Shown here in pieces: positions 28,601-38,036 of a stretch of 64,000 nt of DNA. A program made the position numbers and the translations under genes. The notes under the pieces were generated by a model. It was not told the DNA's origin, ran no database searches, and saw only the letters and a list, made by a program, of their open reading frames with translations. The stretch spans positions 62,001-126,000 of the forward strand of contig CANGFT010000004.1 in assembly GCA_947453205.1 (NCBI GenBank), read 5' to 3'. Position 1 is the first letter of the stretch. Every line of letters begins with the position of its first letter. Origin of the DNA: Beijerinckiaceae bacterium (GTDB lineage: Bacteria; Pseudomonadota; Alphaproteobacteria; Rhizobiales; Beijerinckiaceae).

Positions 28601-29884
28601 TCAGGTCAGCGGAACGAGCGCGCCGCCGACGGGGATCTCAGGGCCCGTCTTGTTCTGGGTGACGACGAGATCAAAGCCCTTGTCGGTCTTGCGCCACTGA
28701 CCCGCGACGAGCGGGGTCTTGGTGACGTTCTTGACGGGCTGGCCGCTCCACTTCACGGGGCCGACGATGGATTTGTAATCGGTGGCCACGATGGCTTCGA
28801 GGACCGACTTCGAGTCCTTCACGTTCTTGGCGCGCTTGAGGACGTCGATGGCGACTTCGAAGAGCGCATGCTGGAAGCCGATGGGCTGCGTCCAGGGACG
28901 GCCCGTCGCCTTGGTGTAGGCGTCGGTGAGGTCGCGGGCGCTCTGGCCGGTGAGGCTCGACTTGAAGGGATGGTTCGGCGTCCACCAGATCTCGCTGGTG
29001 AGGCCCTCGCCGCGCGCGCCAAGCGAGTCGATCACCGAGGGGAAGAGCAGCGCCTTGCCGATGGTGACGATCTTGGGCTTGAAGCCCTGCTGCGCGCACT
29101 GGGCCCAGAAGGTCGCGAAATCCGGCGGGATCATGTTGCCGGTGACGATCTCAGCGCCCGCCTGCTTGAAGGCGGTGATCTGCGCGGTGAAGTCGTTCGA
29201 CATGGGCTGATAGCGGCCGGGATCGACCAGCTTGAAGCCCGCCTTCTGCAAGGCCGGGGGGAAGCCGATCTTCGCGTCGCCCCAGGCGTTGCCGTCGGCG
29301 TCATTGGGGAAGATGCCGCCGATGACCTTGTTGGTGGGGATCGACTCCCAAAGCGCGAGGAAGGCGCCGATGACGTCTTCAAGGCCCCAGAAGAAATGAT
29401 AGGTCCATTTGAAGCCCTTGGCCGGATCGCCGTTGCGGCCGAAGAAATAGGGCTGCCAGGGGCAGTTGGTGGTGATGCAGGGAACCTCGTTCACCTCCGC
29501 CTGATCGGCGACGGGATTGGTCACATCCGGCGTGCTGGTGGCGAGCAGCAGATCCACCTTGTTCGACAGGATCAGTTCGGAGGCCACCTCCGCCGCGCGG
29601 TTGGGGTTGGACTGGCTGTCCTTGGAGATGATCTCGACCTTGTAGGTCTTGCCGCCGCTCGAAAGGCCGGTCGCGAGCAGCTTCTGCATCTGCTCGAGGG
29701 TGAAGGCGTCAGCCTCGCCAAAGCCTGCGAGCGGGCCGGTGCGCGCATTCACATAGCCGATGCGGATCACATCGTCAGCGGCGAGCGCGCCGCCCGAGCG
29801 CAGAACGGTCGGCATCGCCAGCGCGCCTGCGCCCAGTTTGACGGCCTGACGGCGTGTGATGATGGAATTCTTGTCGTTGCTCAT
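28601..29884 (-). CDS. ABC transporter substrate-binding protein (LivK-like), Tat-type signal
   Basis: ITRRQAVKLGAGALAMPTVLRSGGALAADDVIRIGYVNARTGPLAGFGEADAF; Peripla_BP_6-like. Confidence 0.9.
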   Translation of the reverse strand: MSNDKNSIITRRQAVKLGAGALAMPTVLRSGGALAADDVIRIGYVNARTGPLAGFGEADAFTLEQMQKLLATGLSSGGKTYKVEIISKDSQSNPNRAAEVASELILSNKVDLLLATSTPDVTNPVADQAEVNEVPCITTNCPWQPYFFGRNGDPAKGFKWTYHFFWGLEDVIGAFLALWESIPTNKVIGGIFPNDADGNAWGDAKIGFPPALQKAGFKLVDPGRYQPMSNDFTAQITAFKQAGAEIVTGNMIPPDFATFWAQCAQQGFKPKIVTIGKALLFPSVIDSLGARGEGLTSEIWWTPNHPFKSSLTGQSARDLTDAYTKATGRPWTQPIGFQHALFEVAIDVLKRAKNVKDSKSVLEAIVATDYKSIVGPVKWSGQPVKNVTKTPLVAGQWRKTDKGFDLVVTQNKTGPEIPVGGALVPLT

Positions 29885-29907
29885 GTCATCCTCCCCCAAG
29901 AAACGTT

Positions 29908-30819
29908 TCAGGCGTCGTCCTTGCGCGCCTTTTTCAAATGCTGAACCACTTTCTGTCGCAGCTCCGCCTGCTCGTCAGCGGTCCATGTGCGGAAGCCCTC
30001 GCCCGATTTCATGCCGAGCTTGCCCGAGGCGACCAGGCCTTCAAGATAGGGCGACGGGCCGGGCCTGCTTTCGATGGAAGGCAGAACGGTGTTGTGGATG
30101 GCGAGGGTGAGATCGGTCCCCACGAGATCGGCGTTTTCGAGCGGGCCGAGCACAGCGAGCCTGCGGCCGAAACTCGCCTTGATGACGGTGTCCACCGTGC
30201 GCGCGTCGCAAATGCCGTTCTCGACCAGCGAGATCGCCTCGCGCCAAAGGGCATGCTGCAAGCGATTGCCGACGAAGCCCGGCACATCCTTCTTCACATG
30301 AACCGGCGTCTTGCCGATGGATTCATGGAGCGCCATGGTGGCGTCGATGGTCGCCTGTGAGGTGCGGTCCGTGCCGATGACCTCGACCAGCGGCACAAGG
30401 AAGGGCGGGTTCCACCAGTGTGTTCCCACGGTGCGCCCGCCGTCCGCAATGTTCTGCATGATCTGCGTGATCGGGATCACCGAGGTGTTGCTGGCGAGGA
30501 TCGCCTGCGCTGGCGCATGGCGCTCAACCTCGGCGAAGAGCGCCTGCTTCACGCCGAGATTTTCGAGCGCCGCCTCGACGACGAAATCAGCATCGCCGAC
30601 AGCTTCGGCGATGGTGGATGCGGGGGCCACCCTTTGGGCGGCGCCCTCGTCTTCATCGAGATCCCTGAGGTTCCCGGCGATGCGGGCGCGCACGGTCTCC
30701 AGGGCTGCCGGAACAGGGTCGTAAATGCGGACCTCATGGCCCGCCAATGCGAAGACCTGCGCTATGCCGTGGCCCATGAGGCCAGCGCCCAGAACGCCTA
30801 TGCGCGCCTTTTGCGTCAT
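29908..30819 (-). CDS. 3-hydroxyacyl-CoA dehydrogenase-family NAD-dependent dehydrogenase
   Basis: RIGVLGAGLMGHGIAQVFALAGHEVRIYD; FVVEAALENLGVKQALFAEVERHAPAQAILASNTSVIPI; DVPGFVGNRLQHALWREA; start chosen at MTQKARIGV. Confidence 0.88.
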   Translation of the reverse strand: MTQKARIGVLGAGLMGHGIAQVFALAGHEVRIYDPVPAALETVRARIAGNLRDLDEDEGAAQRVAPASTIAEAVGDADFVVEAALENLGVKQALFAEVERHAPAQAILASNTSVIPITQIMQNIADGGRTVGTHWWNPPFLVPLVEVIGTDRTSQATIDATMALHESIGKTPVHVKKDVPGFVGNRLQHALWREAISLVENGICDARTVDTVIKASFGRRLAVLGPLENADLVGTDLTLAIHNTVLPSIESRPGPSPYLEGLVASGKLGMKSGEGFRTWTADEQAELRQKVVQHLKKARKDDA

Positions 30820-30820
30820 G

Positions 30821-31624
30821 TCAGCCCGCCGTGTAGCCGCCATCGGCGTAGAGGATATGCCCGGTGTAGAAGTCCGAAGCATTGGAGGCGAGGAACAGCA
30901 GCGGCCCCGCAAGATCCGACGCCTCCCCGAGCCTGCCCTTGGGCACGCGCGTCAGGAAGCCGGCGCGGACCTGGCGGGCGTTGTCGTTGTCCTCGAACAT
31001 CCACTGGGTCAGCGGCGAACGGAAGACCGTCGGCGCGATGGCGTTGACGGTGATGCCGGTGGGGCCGAGTTCGCAGCCGAGCGCCTTGGTCATGCCATCG
31101 ACCGCCGCCTTGGAGGCGCAATAGGCCGTATAGCCCGCGGGGTGGCCGAGAAGGCCGCGCGCGCTGGACATCAGCACGATCTTGCCGCCCCCACCCTGCG
31201 CCTGCATCTGGGTCGCGCAGGCGCGCGCCATGAGCCAGGACTGGGTGACATTGGCGTCCATAACATCGAGGAAGCGCGCCGGGGTCATGTCGCCGATCTT
31301 GGCGACATCGTTCTTGCCGGAGGCGACGACGAGAATGTCGACGCGGCCGAAACGGGCCACGGCGGCGGCCACAAGCTGCCCGCAGGCCTCTTCGGTCGAG
31401 GGGCGCAGATTGACGCCCTCAACCTCGGCGCCCAATGCCCGGCAGGCGTCGCCCACCGCGTCAAGCTCGGCCTTCTTGCCAGCCGAGAGGACGAGCTTGG
31501 CGCCCGCCCCCGCCAGCACCTTGGCGGCCAGCGCGCCAAAGGCGCCCGAGGCGCCGGTGACGATGGCGACTTTGCCCTTCACGCTGAAGAGGGCGAGCGG
31601 ATCCTTGAGAAAGTCTTCGCTCAT
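30821..31624 (-). CDS. SDR-family oxidoreductase
   Basis: VAIVTGASGAFGALAAKVLAGAG; SSARGLLGHPAGYTAYCASKAAV (Ser-Tyr-Lys). Confidence 0.92.
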   Translation of the reverse strand: MSEDFLKDPLALFSVKGKVAIVTGASGAFGALAAKVLAGAGAKLVLSAGKKAELDAVGDACRALGAEVEGVNLRPSTEEACGQLVAAAVARFGRVDILVVASGKNDVAKIGDMTPARFLDVMDANVTQSWLMARACATQMQAQGGGGKIVLMSSARGLLGHPAGYTAYCASKAAVDGMTKALGCELGPTGITVNAIAPTVFRSPLTQWMFEDNDNARQVRAGFLTRVPKGRLGEASDLAGPLLFLASNASDFYTGHILYADGGYTAG

Positions 31625-31971
31625 GGCTTGTGCCCCGGGGGATAGGGGATCACCACCAGCATCGAACAGACATCGTTCGAGCGGTTTACGATCTCGCGCA
31701 CTTCATTGGGCGGGATGGTGCAGGAATCGAGCTTTTTCAGCACGGTCTCCTCGCCGTTGATGATGACGGTCATCTCCCCTTCGAGGACCACATAGACCTT
31801 CTCGAAGGGCGTGGAGTCCGGCCCCGCGCCGCCGCCCGGCAGGAAGTGGGACAGGCCCACCCACTGGTTGGTCGGCCCGCCGGGCTCGAAGCCCTGCAAA
31901 CGCACGCCGTAATTGCCGCGATGGTTCACCGCGTCATAGGGCTTGGCGTCCTGATAGCGCTTGACCAGCAT
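31621..31971 (-). CDS. Cupin-domain protein
   Basis: HFLPGGGAGPDSTPFEKVYVVLEGEMTVIINGEETVLKKLDSCTIPPNEVREI; start at MLVKRYQDAK. Confidence 0.82.
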   Translation of the reverse strand: MLVKRYQDAKPYDAVNHRGNYGVRLQGFEPGGPTNQWVGLSHFLPGGGAGPDSTPFEKVYVVLEGEMTVIINGEETVLKKLDSCTIPPNEVREIVNRSNDVCSMLVVIPYPPGHKP

Positions 31972-32813
31972 CAGAAGCTCTCCCCGCTCTCGATGCGATA
32001 GGCGCCGCGCTTGTCGATCATGGCGACGAGGCGGATGATGCAGCCGTCGCCCCGATCCCAGTTCCAGGGGAAGAAGGCGAAGGTGACGCGCTTGCCGGTG
32101 ACCTTGTCGAGATCGCCGCCGACATTCTCGATGCCCAGGATCCCGTTGTTGAAGAGGATGCGATGCACAGGCTCCCACTCCGGGAAGTCATCCTTCCAGT
32201 CGCGCCCGCCGGACCATTCGAAATATTCTTCCTTGAGATGCGGCAGCAGGGGACCGTTGCGCTGCGGGCCGATGGCCGTGGCGAGCGGATGATCGTTGGC
32301 CTGGGTGTCGTGGCCGACGACCTTGACCTTCTTCTCGACGAACCAGTGGCCAGCGGAGGACACGAAGCCCGGAGCGCGGGCGAAATAGTCCTCGTTGTCC
32401 TCGTAGATATGGTGCCAGCCGGTGTTCACGATCACGACGTCGCCGGGGCGCACGACCTTGCCGGCGGCCTTCTCCAGATCGTCATAGGTGATCGGCTCCC
32501 ACTTCTTCTTGGGGATTGAGACCACGATGCCCGTGCCGAAGAAGTGCGGCAGCGGCACTTCGTTGATGAAGGGCGTGCCCGCGACCACATGGGCGGGCGC
32601 GTCGATATGGGTGGTGTTGTGCATGCTTGTCGTGATGCGCTGGGACAGCACGCCCGACTTCGCCATGTAGTGGATGCGCTCGATCTTCACATCTTCGAAA
32701 TAGGGCCAGTTCGGGGACTGATAACCGAAGCGGTGGGATAGATTGTAGAACTCCAGACCCATATCGTTGTCGAGATTGTCCTGGAATTCGATGCCGCGGA
32801 TCTTGATCGTCAC
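31971..32813 (-). CDS. Cyclase-family protein (kynurenine formamidase-like hydrolase)
   Basis: TTSMHNTTHIDAPAHVVAGTPFINEVPLPHFFGTGIVVSIP (HxxxHxDxPxH-type); GTG start at 32813. Confidence 0.87.
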   Translation of the reverse strand: MTIKIRGIEFQDNLDNDMGLEFYNLSHRFGYQSPNWPYFEDVKIERIHYMAKSGVLSQRITTSMHNTTHIDAPAHVVAGTPFINEVPLPHFFGTGIVVSIPKKKWEPITYDDLEKAAGKVVRPGDVVIVNTGWHHIYEDNEDYFARAPGFVSSAGHWFVEKKVKVVGHDTQANDHPLATAIGPQRNGPLLPHLKEEYFEWSGGRDWKDDFPEWEPVHRILFNNGILGIENVGGDLDKVTGKRVTFAFFPWNWDRGDGCIIRLVAMIDKRGAYRIESGESF

Positions 32814-32929
32814 GATTCTGCCTCCCGAAGGTTGTTGACCCATCATGTGGTGCAACTGTATCAATATGCGGTCTCGCTTACAAGAGCCCGGACGGATCCG
32901 GGCAGGCTCGCTGACCAGGGAAGAACGCC

Positions 32930-33889
32930 ATGAAGAAGATCGCGCTGGAAGAACACTTCATCTCGCCGGGGCTGATCGAATACTGGCAGCCCACCATGAC
33001 GGATGTGCCCAAGCCCATCTATGACAAGATCTACGCCGAACTCGCCGATTTCGGCGACATGCGTCTGGCCAGCATGGATGAGGCGGGCATCGCCAAGGCG
33101 ATTCTTTCGGTCTCGGGCCCCGGCGTGCAGGTGGAGCCCGACGCCGCCCGCGCCACCGCCAAGGCGGCCGAGGCCAACGACTTCCTCGCAAATGTGACCA
33201 GCGCCCGAGCCGACCGCTACATGGGCTTCGCCCATATCGCCTTGCAGGATCCGCAGGGCGCAGCGCGCGAACTCGAGCGCTGCGTGCGCGACTTCGGCTT
33301 CAAAGGCGCCATGATCAACGGCCATTCCATGGGCGCCTATCTCGACGAGCGTCAGTTCGATCCCTTCTGGGCCAAGGCCGAGGAATTGCAGGTTCCCATC
33401 TATCTGCATCCCGCCGATCCCGCCCAGCAATACGCGACCTATGGCTCCTATAAGGAGCTCACGCGCGCCACCTGGGGCTGGGGCGTCGAGACCGGCACCC
33501 ATGCGCTGCGCATGATCTTCGGCGGCGTCTTCGACCGTTTCCCGAAAGCGCTGCTCCTGCTGGGCCATCTTGGCGAGACGCTGCCCTATCTGCTCTGGCG
33601 CTTCGACAGCCGCGCCAAGCTCTATGGGGTGAAGCTGAAGCGCGAGCCCTCCGACTACGTCAAGGAGAACATCGCGGTCACGATCTCCGGCATGTATTCG
33701 CCCGAGCCGCTGAACTGCGCGGTGGCCGCGCTCGGGCGCTCGCGCGTGATGTTCTCCGCCGACTATCCCTTCGAATCGGCCAGGGAGGCCGGCCATTTCA
33801 TGGATGGCGTGGCCATGGACGAGGCGCTGCGCGAAGACATCTGCTGGCGCAACGCCGCGCGCATCCTCAACATTCCCATGCAGGGCTGA
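32930..33889 (+). CDS. Amidohydrolase 2-family protein (gamma-resorcylate/2,3-dihydroxybenzoate decarboxylase-like)
   Basis: MKKIALEEHFISPGLIEYW; RYMGFAHIALQDPQGAARELERCVRDFGFKGAMINGHSMGAYLDERQFDPFWAKAEELQVPIYLHPADP; MFSADYPFESAREAGHFMDG. Confidence 0.87.
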   Translation: MKKIALEEHFISPGLIEYWQPTMTDVPKPIYDKIYAELADFGDMRLASMDEAGIAKAILSVSGPGVQVEPDAARATAKAAEANDFLANVTSARADRYMGFAHIALQDPQGAARELERCVRDFGFKGAMINGHSMGAYLDERQFDPFWAKAEELQVPIYLHPADPAQQYATYGSYKELTRATWGWGVETGTHALRMIFGGVFDRFPKALLLLGHLGETLPYLLWRFDSRAKLYGVKLKREPSDYVKENIAVTISGMYSPEPLNCAVAALGRSRVMFSADYPFESAREAGHFMDGVAMDEALREDICWRNAARILNIPMQG

Positions 33890-34936
33890 TCAGGACAGCG
33901 CGGGCGCCGCGACGCCCGCCTTCTCCGCAATCTCCAGAAGGCCCGCGAGGGTCTTCGGGGAGAGCGGAATCCCCTCGCGCGAGCGGCGGGCGAAGGCCTT
34001 CGCGCCCCTTTCGCCGGGCAGCATGATCGCGACCTCGGGGTCAAGCCGCGGCAGGGCGCGCACGATCCCGCTGAGCTCGCTCATGTCGCGCTTGAAGTCC
34101 TCCATCGGACGCATGGCGGCGACGTCGATGAGGATCAGCATGGCGTTGTGCTCGTGCCGCCGCTTGCCGCCGGGGCCGATCATGCTGGCCAGAATGGGAT
34201 TCGTGGCGAGCACGCCCGTCAGGCACTCGAACATGAAGGAGATGCCCGATCCCTTGGGGCCGCCCAGCGGCAGCAGGATGTCGGCGGCGGCGGCGTCGGT
34301 GGTGGGGACGCCGTCCTTCGTGAGCGCGCAGCCGGGCGGCAGGGGCTCGCCCGTGCGGACCGCCTGAATGAGGCGTCCGTTGGCGATGATGGCGGTCGCC
34401 ATGTCCAGAACAAGCGGGCCTTCTTCACTGGGCACGCCCATGGCCATGGGGCTGGTGGCGAGGCTTTTCACCCGTGACCCCTGATAGGCCATGTTCGGCG
34501 GGCCGCTGTTGAACATGATCGCGGCGAAGCCTTGTTCGGCGGCGGCGTGCACATAGCGTCCGATGGCGCCGGTATGGGTCGTGCGGCGAATGACCGCCAT
34601 GCCGACGCCAAAAGTCCTGGCGCGCTTGCCCGCCTCTTCAAGCGCCAGCTTCATGGCGACCGGGCCCGCGCAGCGGTGGCCCTCGACCACAAAGAGCGCG
34701 GCGGCGCGATCCTCGATCTCGGGCGTTGCGGCGGGATTCATGTCGCCGTCCCTGATGGTGCGCAGATACATCGACAGGCGCGAGACGCCGTGGGATGAGA
34801 CGCCCCGCAAATCAGCCCAGACCAGCACTTCGGCAAGCGTGGCGGCGCTGGCCTGGGGCATGCCGTTGGCGGTCAGCACGGAGATGACGAACTGCGTGAG
34901 ATGGTCGGCGGATATATGCGCGGTTTCTGGCTTCAC
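33890..34936 (-). CDS. Ldh-family oxidoreductase (malate/L-lactate dehydrogenase type 2)
   Basis: VWADLRGVSSHGVSRLSMYL; TTHTGAIGRYVHAAAEQGFAAIMFNSGPPNMAYQGSRVKSLATSPMAMGVPS; PLGGPKGSGISFMFECLTG. Confidence 0.9.
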   Translation of the reverse strand: MKPETAHISADHLTQFVISVLTANGMPQASAATLAEVLVWADLRGVSSHGVSRLSMYLRTIRDGDMNPAATPEIEDRAAALFVVEGHRCAGPVAMKLALEEAGKRARTFGVGMAVIRRTTHTGAIGRYVHAAAEQGFAAIMFNSGPPNMAYQGSRVKSLATSPMAMGVPSEEGPLVLDMATAIIANGRLIQAVRTGEPLPPGCALTKDGVPTTDAAAADILLPLGGPKGSGISFMFECLTGVLATNPILASMIGPGGKRRHEHNAMLILIDVAAMRPMEDFKRDMSELSGIVRALPRLDPEVAIMLPGERGAKAFARRSREGIPLSPKTLAGLLEIAEKAGVAAPALS

Positions 34937-35084
34937 GGCGTCGTCCCTCGTTTCTTTGCGCGCAATCTAGCGAAAGCGCGGCCCGCTGCAAGCATAACCA
35001 CATGCGCGCGATCCTTGCGGTGCGGGCTGCGCGCGATTAAGTTCCCGCATCCGGCGCAGGTCGGCGCATCGAGAGGAATGAAGC

Positions 35085-36422
35085 ATGGCGGGCCGTGACC
35101 GGCAGATGGCGCTCGGCGTCTTTTTCAACCACACCGGCCATCACGTGGCGTCATGGCGCCATCCCGGCGCGGAGGCCGACGCAGGCGTCAACCTCAAGCA
35201 TTACATCCGCCTCGCCCAGACCGCTGAAAAAGCGAAATTCCATTTCCTCTTTTTCGCCGACTGGCTCGCGGTGCGGGAGGCCTCCGACCTGACCTTGAGC
35301 CGCTCGGCGCAATATACCGCGCATTTCGAGCCCTTGACGCTGCTGGGCGGCCTCGCCGCCGTCACCGAACAGATCGGCCTCGTCTGCACCTGCACCACCA
35401 GCTACAACGAGCCCTTCCACGTCGCCCGCAAGATGGCCTCGCTCGATCATATGAGCGGCGGGCGCGCTGCTTGGAATGTGGTCACCTCCTCCTTCAAGGC
35501 CGAGGCCTATAACTTCGGCCGCGAAGCCCATTACGACCACGAGGACCGCTATGAGCGCGCCCATGAATTCGTGGAGGTGGTGAAGGGGCTCTGGGACAGC
35601 TGGGATGACGACGCCTTTCCGCGCGACAAGGACAGCGGCCTGTATCTCGATCCCGCGAAGCTGCATCGCCTCAACCACGAGGGCAAGCATCTGCGGGTGC
35701 GCGGGCCTCTCAACGTCCCGCGTCCGCCGCAGGGCCATCCCCTGATCGTGCAGGCGGGCGCTTCAGACACTGGCCGCGAGCTCGCCGCCGCCACCGCCGA
35801 AATCGTCTTCACCTCGCCGCTCGACATCGCCGCAGGCAAGGCCTTTTATGACGATGTGAAGGGGCGCATGGCCAAATATGGCCGCCACCCCGACGAGATG
35901 AAGATCCTCCCCGGTCTCAGCGCCACCGTGGCCGCGACCGATGAAGAGGCGGAGGAGAAATTCGACTATCTCCAGTCGCTCATCCATCCCGAAGTCGGCC
36001 GCGAAATCCTCTCCATGGTGCTCGAAGGCGCCGATCTCTCGGGGCATGACCTCGACGGGCCCCTGCCGGAGATTTCACCCATGCCGGAAGGGGGCACGCC
36101 GCGCGGAGTGATCGCGCTGGCGCGGCGCGAGAACCTGACCATGCGCCAGCTCTATCTGCGGCTCGCAGGCGCGCGCGGCAAGCGCAGCACCAAGGGCTCG
36201 GCGAAAACCGTCGCCGACGAGATGGAGGAATGGTTCCGCGCAGGCGCCTGCGACGGCTTCATCCTGCAGCCCGCCTATCTGCCGGGCAGCCTCGACGACA
36301 TCTGCGAATTGCTTGTGCCGGAGCTGCAGAGGCGCGGCCTGTTCCAGACGGAATATCGCGGCTCCACCCTGCGCGACCACCTCGGCTTCTCGCGCCCCAG
36401 AAGCCGCTACGCGAAGGACTAA
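35085..36422 (+). CDS. LLM-class flavin-dependent monooxygenase (NtaA/SnaA/SoxA family)
   Basis: GVFFNHTGHHVASWRHPGAEADAGVNLKHYIRLAQTAEKAKFHFLFFADWLAVRE...HVARKMASLDHMSGGRAAWNVVTS. Confidence 0.92.
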   Translation: MAGRDRQMALGVFFNHTGHHVASWRHPGAEADAGVNLKHYIRLAQTAEKAKFHFLFFADWLAVREASDLTLSRSAQYTAHFEPLTLLGGLAAVTEQIGLVCTCTTSYNEPFHVARKMASLDHMSGGRAAWNVVTSSFKAEAYNFGREAHYDHEDRYERAHEFVEVVKGLWDSWDDDAFPRDKDSGLYLDPAKLHRLNHEGKHLRVRGPLNVPRPPQGHPLIVQAGASDTGRELAAATAEIVFTSPLDIAAGKAFYDDVKGRMAKYGRHPDEMKILPGLSATVAATDEEAEEKFDYLQSLIHPEVGREILSMVLEGADLSGHDLDGPLPEISPMPEGGTPRGVIALARRENLTMRQLYLRLAGARGKRSTKGSAKTVADEMEEWFRAGACDGFILQPAYLPGSLDDICELLVPELQRRGLFQTEYRGSTLRDHLGFSRPRSRYAKD

Positions 36423-36871
36423 GTCCCGGCGTTGGCCTTGACGAAGGCGATGATGGCGCGCGTGTCGAGGGCGCCCGCCTGACGCGCGACTTCGCGGCCT
36501 GCGCGAAACACGATCATGCAGGGAATGCCGCGTATGCCAAAGCGCCCGGCGACATCGGGCGCGGCCTCGGTGTCGAGCTTGGCGAAGCGCACGAGCGGCT
36601 CAAGTTCGGCCGCAGCGGCTGCGAAATGCGGCGCCATCTGACGGCAGGGCCCGCACCAGCCCGCCCAGAAATCCACGACCACCGGCGCATCGTTGCGTGC
36701 GATCATCCGGTCGAAGGCTGCGGCGTCGGGCAGATCGACCGGGGCGCCCGTGAAGAGGGGCTTATGGCAACGCCCGCAATCCGGGATCTGCCGCGCCGCA
36801 AGACGCGCGGTGGGCGCCCGGTTGAGCCCGCCGCAATGGGGGCAGACGATGACCTGGTTCTCGTCGCTCAC
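36419..36871 (-). CDS. trxC: Thioredoxin 2 (TrxC-like, N-terminal zinc finger)
   Basis: VICPHCGGLNRAP...CGRCHKPLF; VVVDFWAGWCGPCRQMAPHF. Confidence 0.93.
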   Translation of the reverse strand: MSDENQVIVCPHCGGLNRAPTARLAARQIPDCGRCHKPLFTGAPVDLPDAAAFDRMIARNDAPVVVDFWAGWCGPCRQMAPHFAAAAAELEPLVRFAKLDTEAAPDVAGRFGIRGIPCMIVFRAGREVARQAGALDTRAIIAFVKANAGT

Positions 36872-37215
36872 AGCGCGATCGGCCCGCCCTGCGCGCGCCA
36901 GCCGCCCGTGCCCGGCAGATAATGGATGACGTCGGCGCGGCCATGGGCATGGGCCTGCTGCATGGCCCGCGCCGAGCGTCCGCCCGCCTGGCAGACCAGC
37001 ACCACAGGCTTGTCCGTCGGCAGCTTCGAGGGATCGAAGCTGGAGAGCGGATGGTTCTGCGCATGGGGGATATGGCCCGCCGCATATTCATGGGGCTCGC
37101 GCACGTCGATGACATGGCAGGCCTGTTCGAGGCAGGCCTTCTGGAAGGCGTCATGCTCAAGGGCCGGAATGCTCGTCTCCCCCGCGAGGCGGGACAACAG
37201 ACTGGCCATGGACAT
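36868..37215 (-). CDS. Rhodanese-like domain protein
   Basis: HVIDVREPHEYAAGHIPHAQNHPLSSFDPSKLPTDKPVVLVCQAGGRSARAM; ATGA overlap with trxC. Confidence 0.9.
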   Translation of the reverse strand: MSMASLLSRLAGETSIPALEHDAFQKACLEQACHVIDVREPHEYAAGHIPHAQNHPLSSFDPSKLPTDKPVVLVCQAGGRSARAMQQAHAHGRADVIHYLPGTGGWRAQGGPIAL

Positions 37216-37367
37216 GGGCGCGCTCCTGAATTGACGCCCCGGCGGGCGATCTGCGCCAAATATATGACCCGCCTCCATGCCCGACAAGCGCAGCCTCGCC
37301 ATGAGGGCTGGCGCAAACCATGGAGAGGGCGATAATCTGGCCATCAAGATTCCCGTGGGAGGTCAAG

Positions 37368-37973
37368 ATGGGTGAATATGATCGCTGGCAGGGGCGCTAT
37401 GCCGCGCCTGAATATATCTTCGGCGAGGGGCCGAACGTCTTTCTGGCGGCGCAGCGCCATTTGCTGCCAAGGAGCGGCAAGGCTCTGGCCGTGGCCGATG
37501 GCGAGGGGCGCAATGGCGTCTGGCTGGCCGAGCAGGGGCTCGACGTGCTCTCTATCGATTTTGCGCCCAATGGCCAGGCCAAGGCCAAAGCGCTGGCGGA
37601 CAAGCGCGGCGTCAAGCTGGAGCTCGTGCTGGCCGATGTCCATGAATGGGCCTATCCCGAAGCCGCCTTTGACGTGGTGGCCGAAATCTTCACCCAGTTC
37701 TCCGACCCCGTGCAGCGCGCGAAGAAATGGGCGGGCATGCGCAAGGCCCTGAAGCCCGGCGGCCTCCTTCTGCTTGAGGGCTACACGCCCAAGCAGCTCG
37801 AATATGGCACAGGCGGCCCCAAGCAGCTCGACCACCTCTACACCCGCGAACTTCTGGAGGCTGAATTCGGCGGCTTCTCGAAGGTCGAGATCAAGCAATA
37901 TGAGACCGAAATGTCCGAGGGCGGCGCCCATGCGGGCATGGCGGCAGTGATCGACCTGGTCGCCTGGAAATGA
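37368..37973 (+). CDS. Class I SAM-dependent methyltransferase
   Basis: ALAVADGEGRNGVWLAEQGLDVLSIDFAPNGQAKAKALA...LVLADVHEW. Confidence 0.88.
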   Translation: MGEYDRWQGRYAAPEYIFGEGPNVFLAAQRHLLPRSGKALAVADGEGRNGVWLAEQGLDVLSIDFAPNGQAKAKALADKRGVKLELVLADVHEWAYPEAAFDVVAEIFTQFSDPVQRAKKWAGMRKALKPGGLLLLEGYTPKQLEYGTGGPKQLDHLYTRELLEAEFGGFSKVEIKQYETEMSEGGAHAGMAAVIDLVAWK

Positions 37974-38036
37974 ACGCGCCCCATGCGCCCGGCCCCGGCG
38001 GCCGGGCCATGGCCAATAAAAATCTGGAGGGAACCT

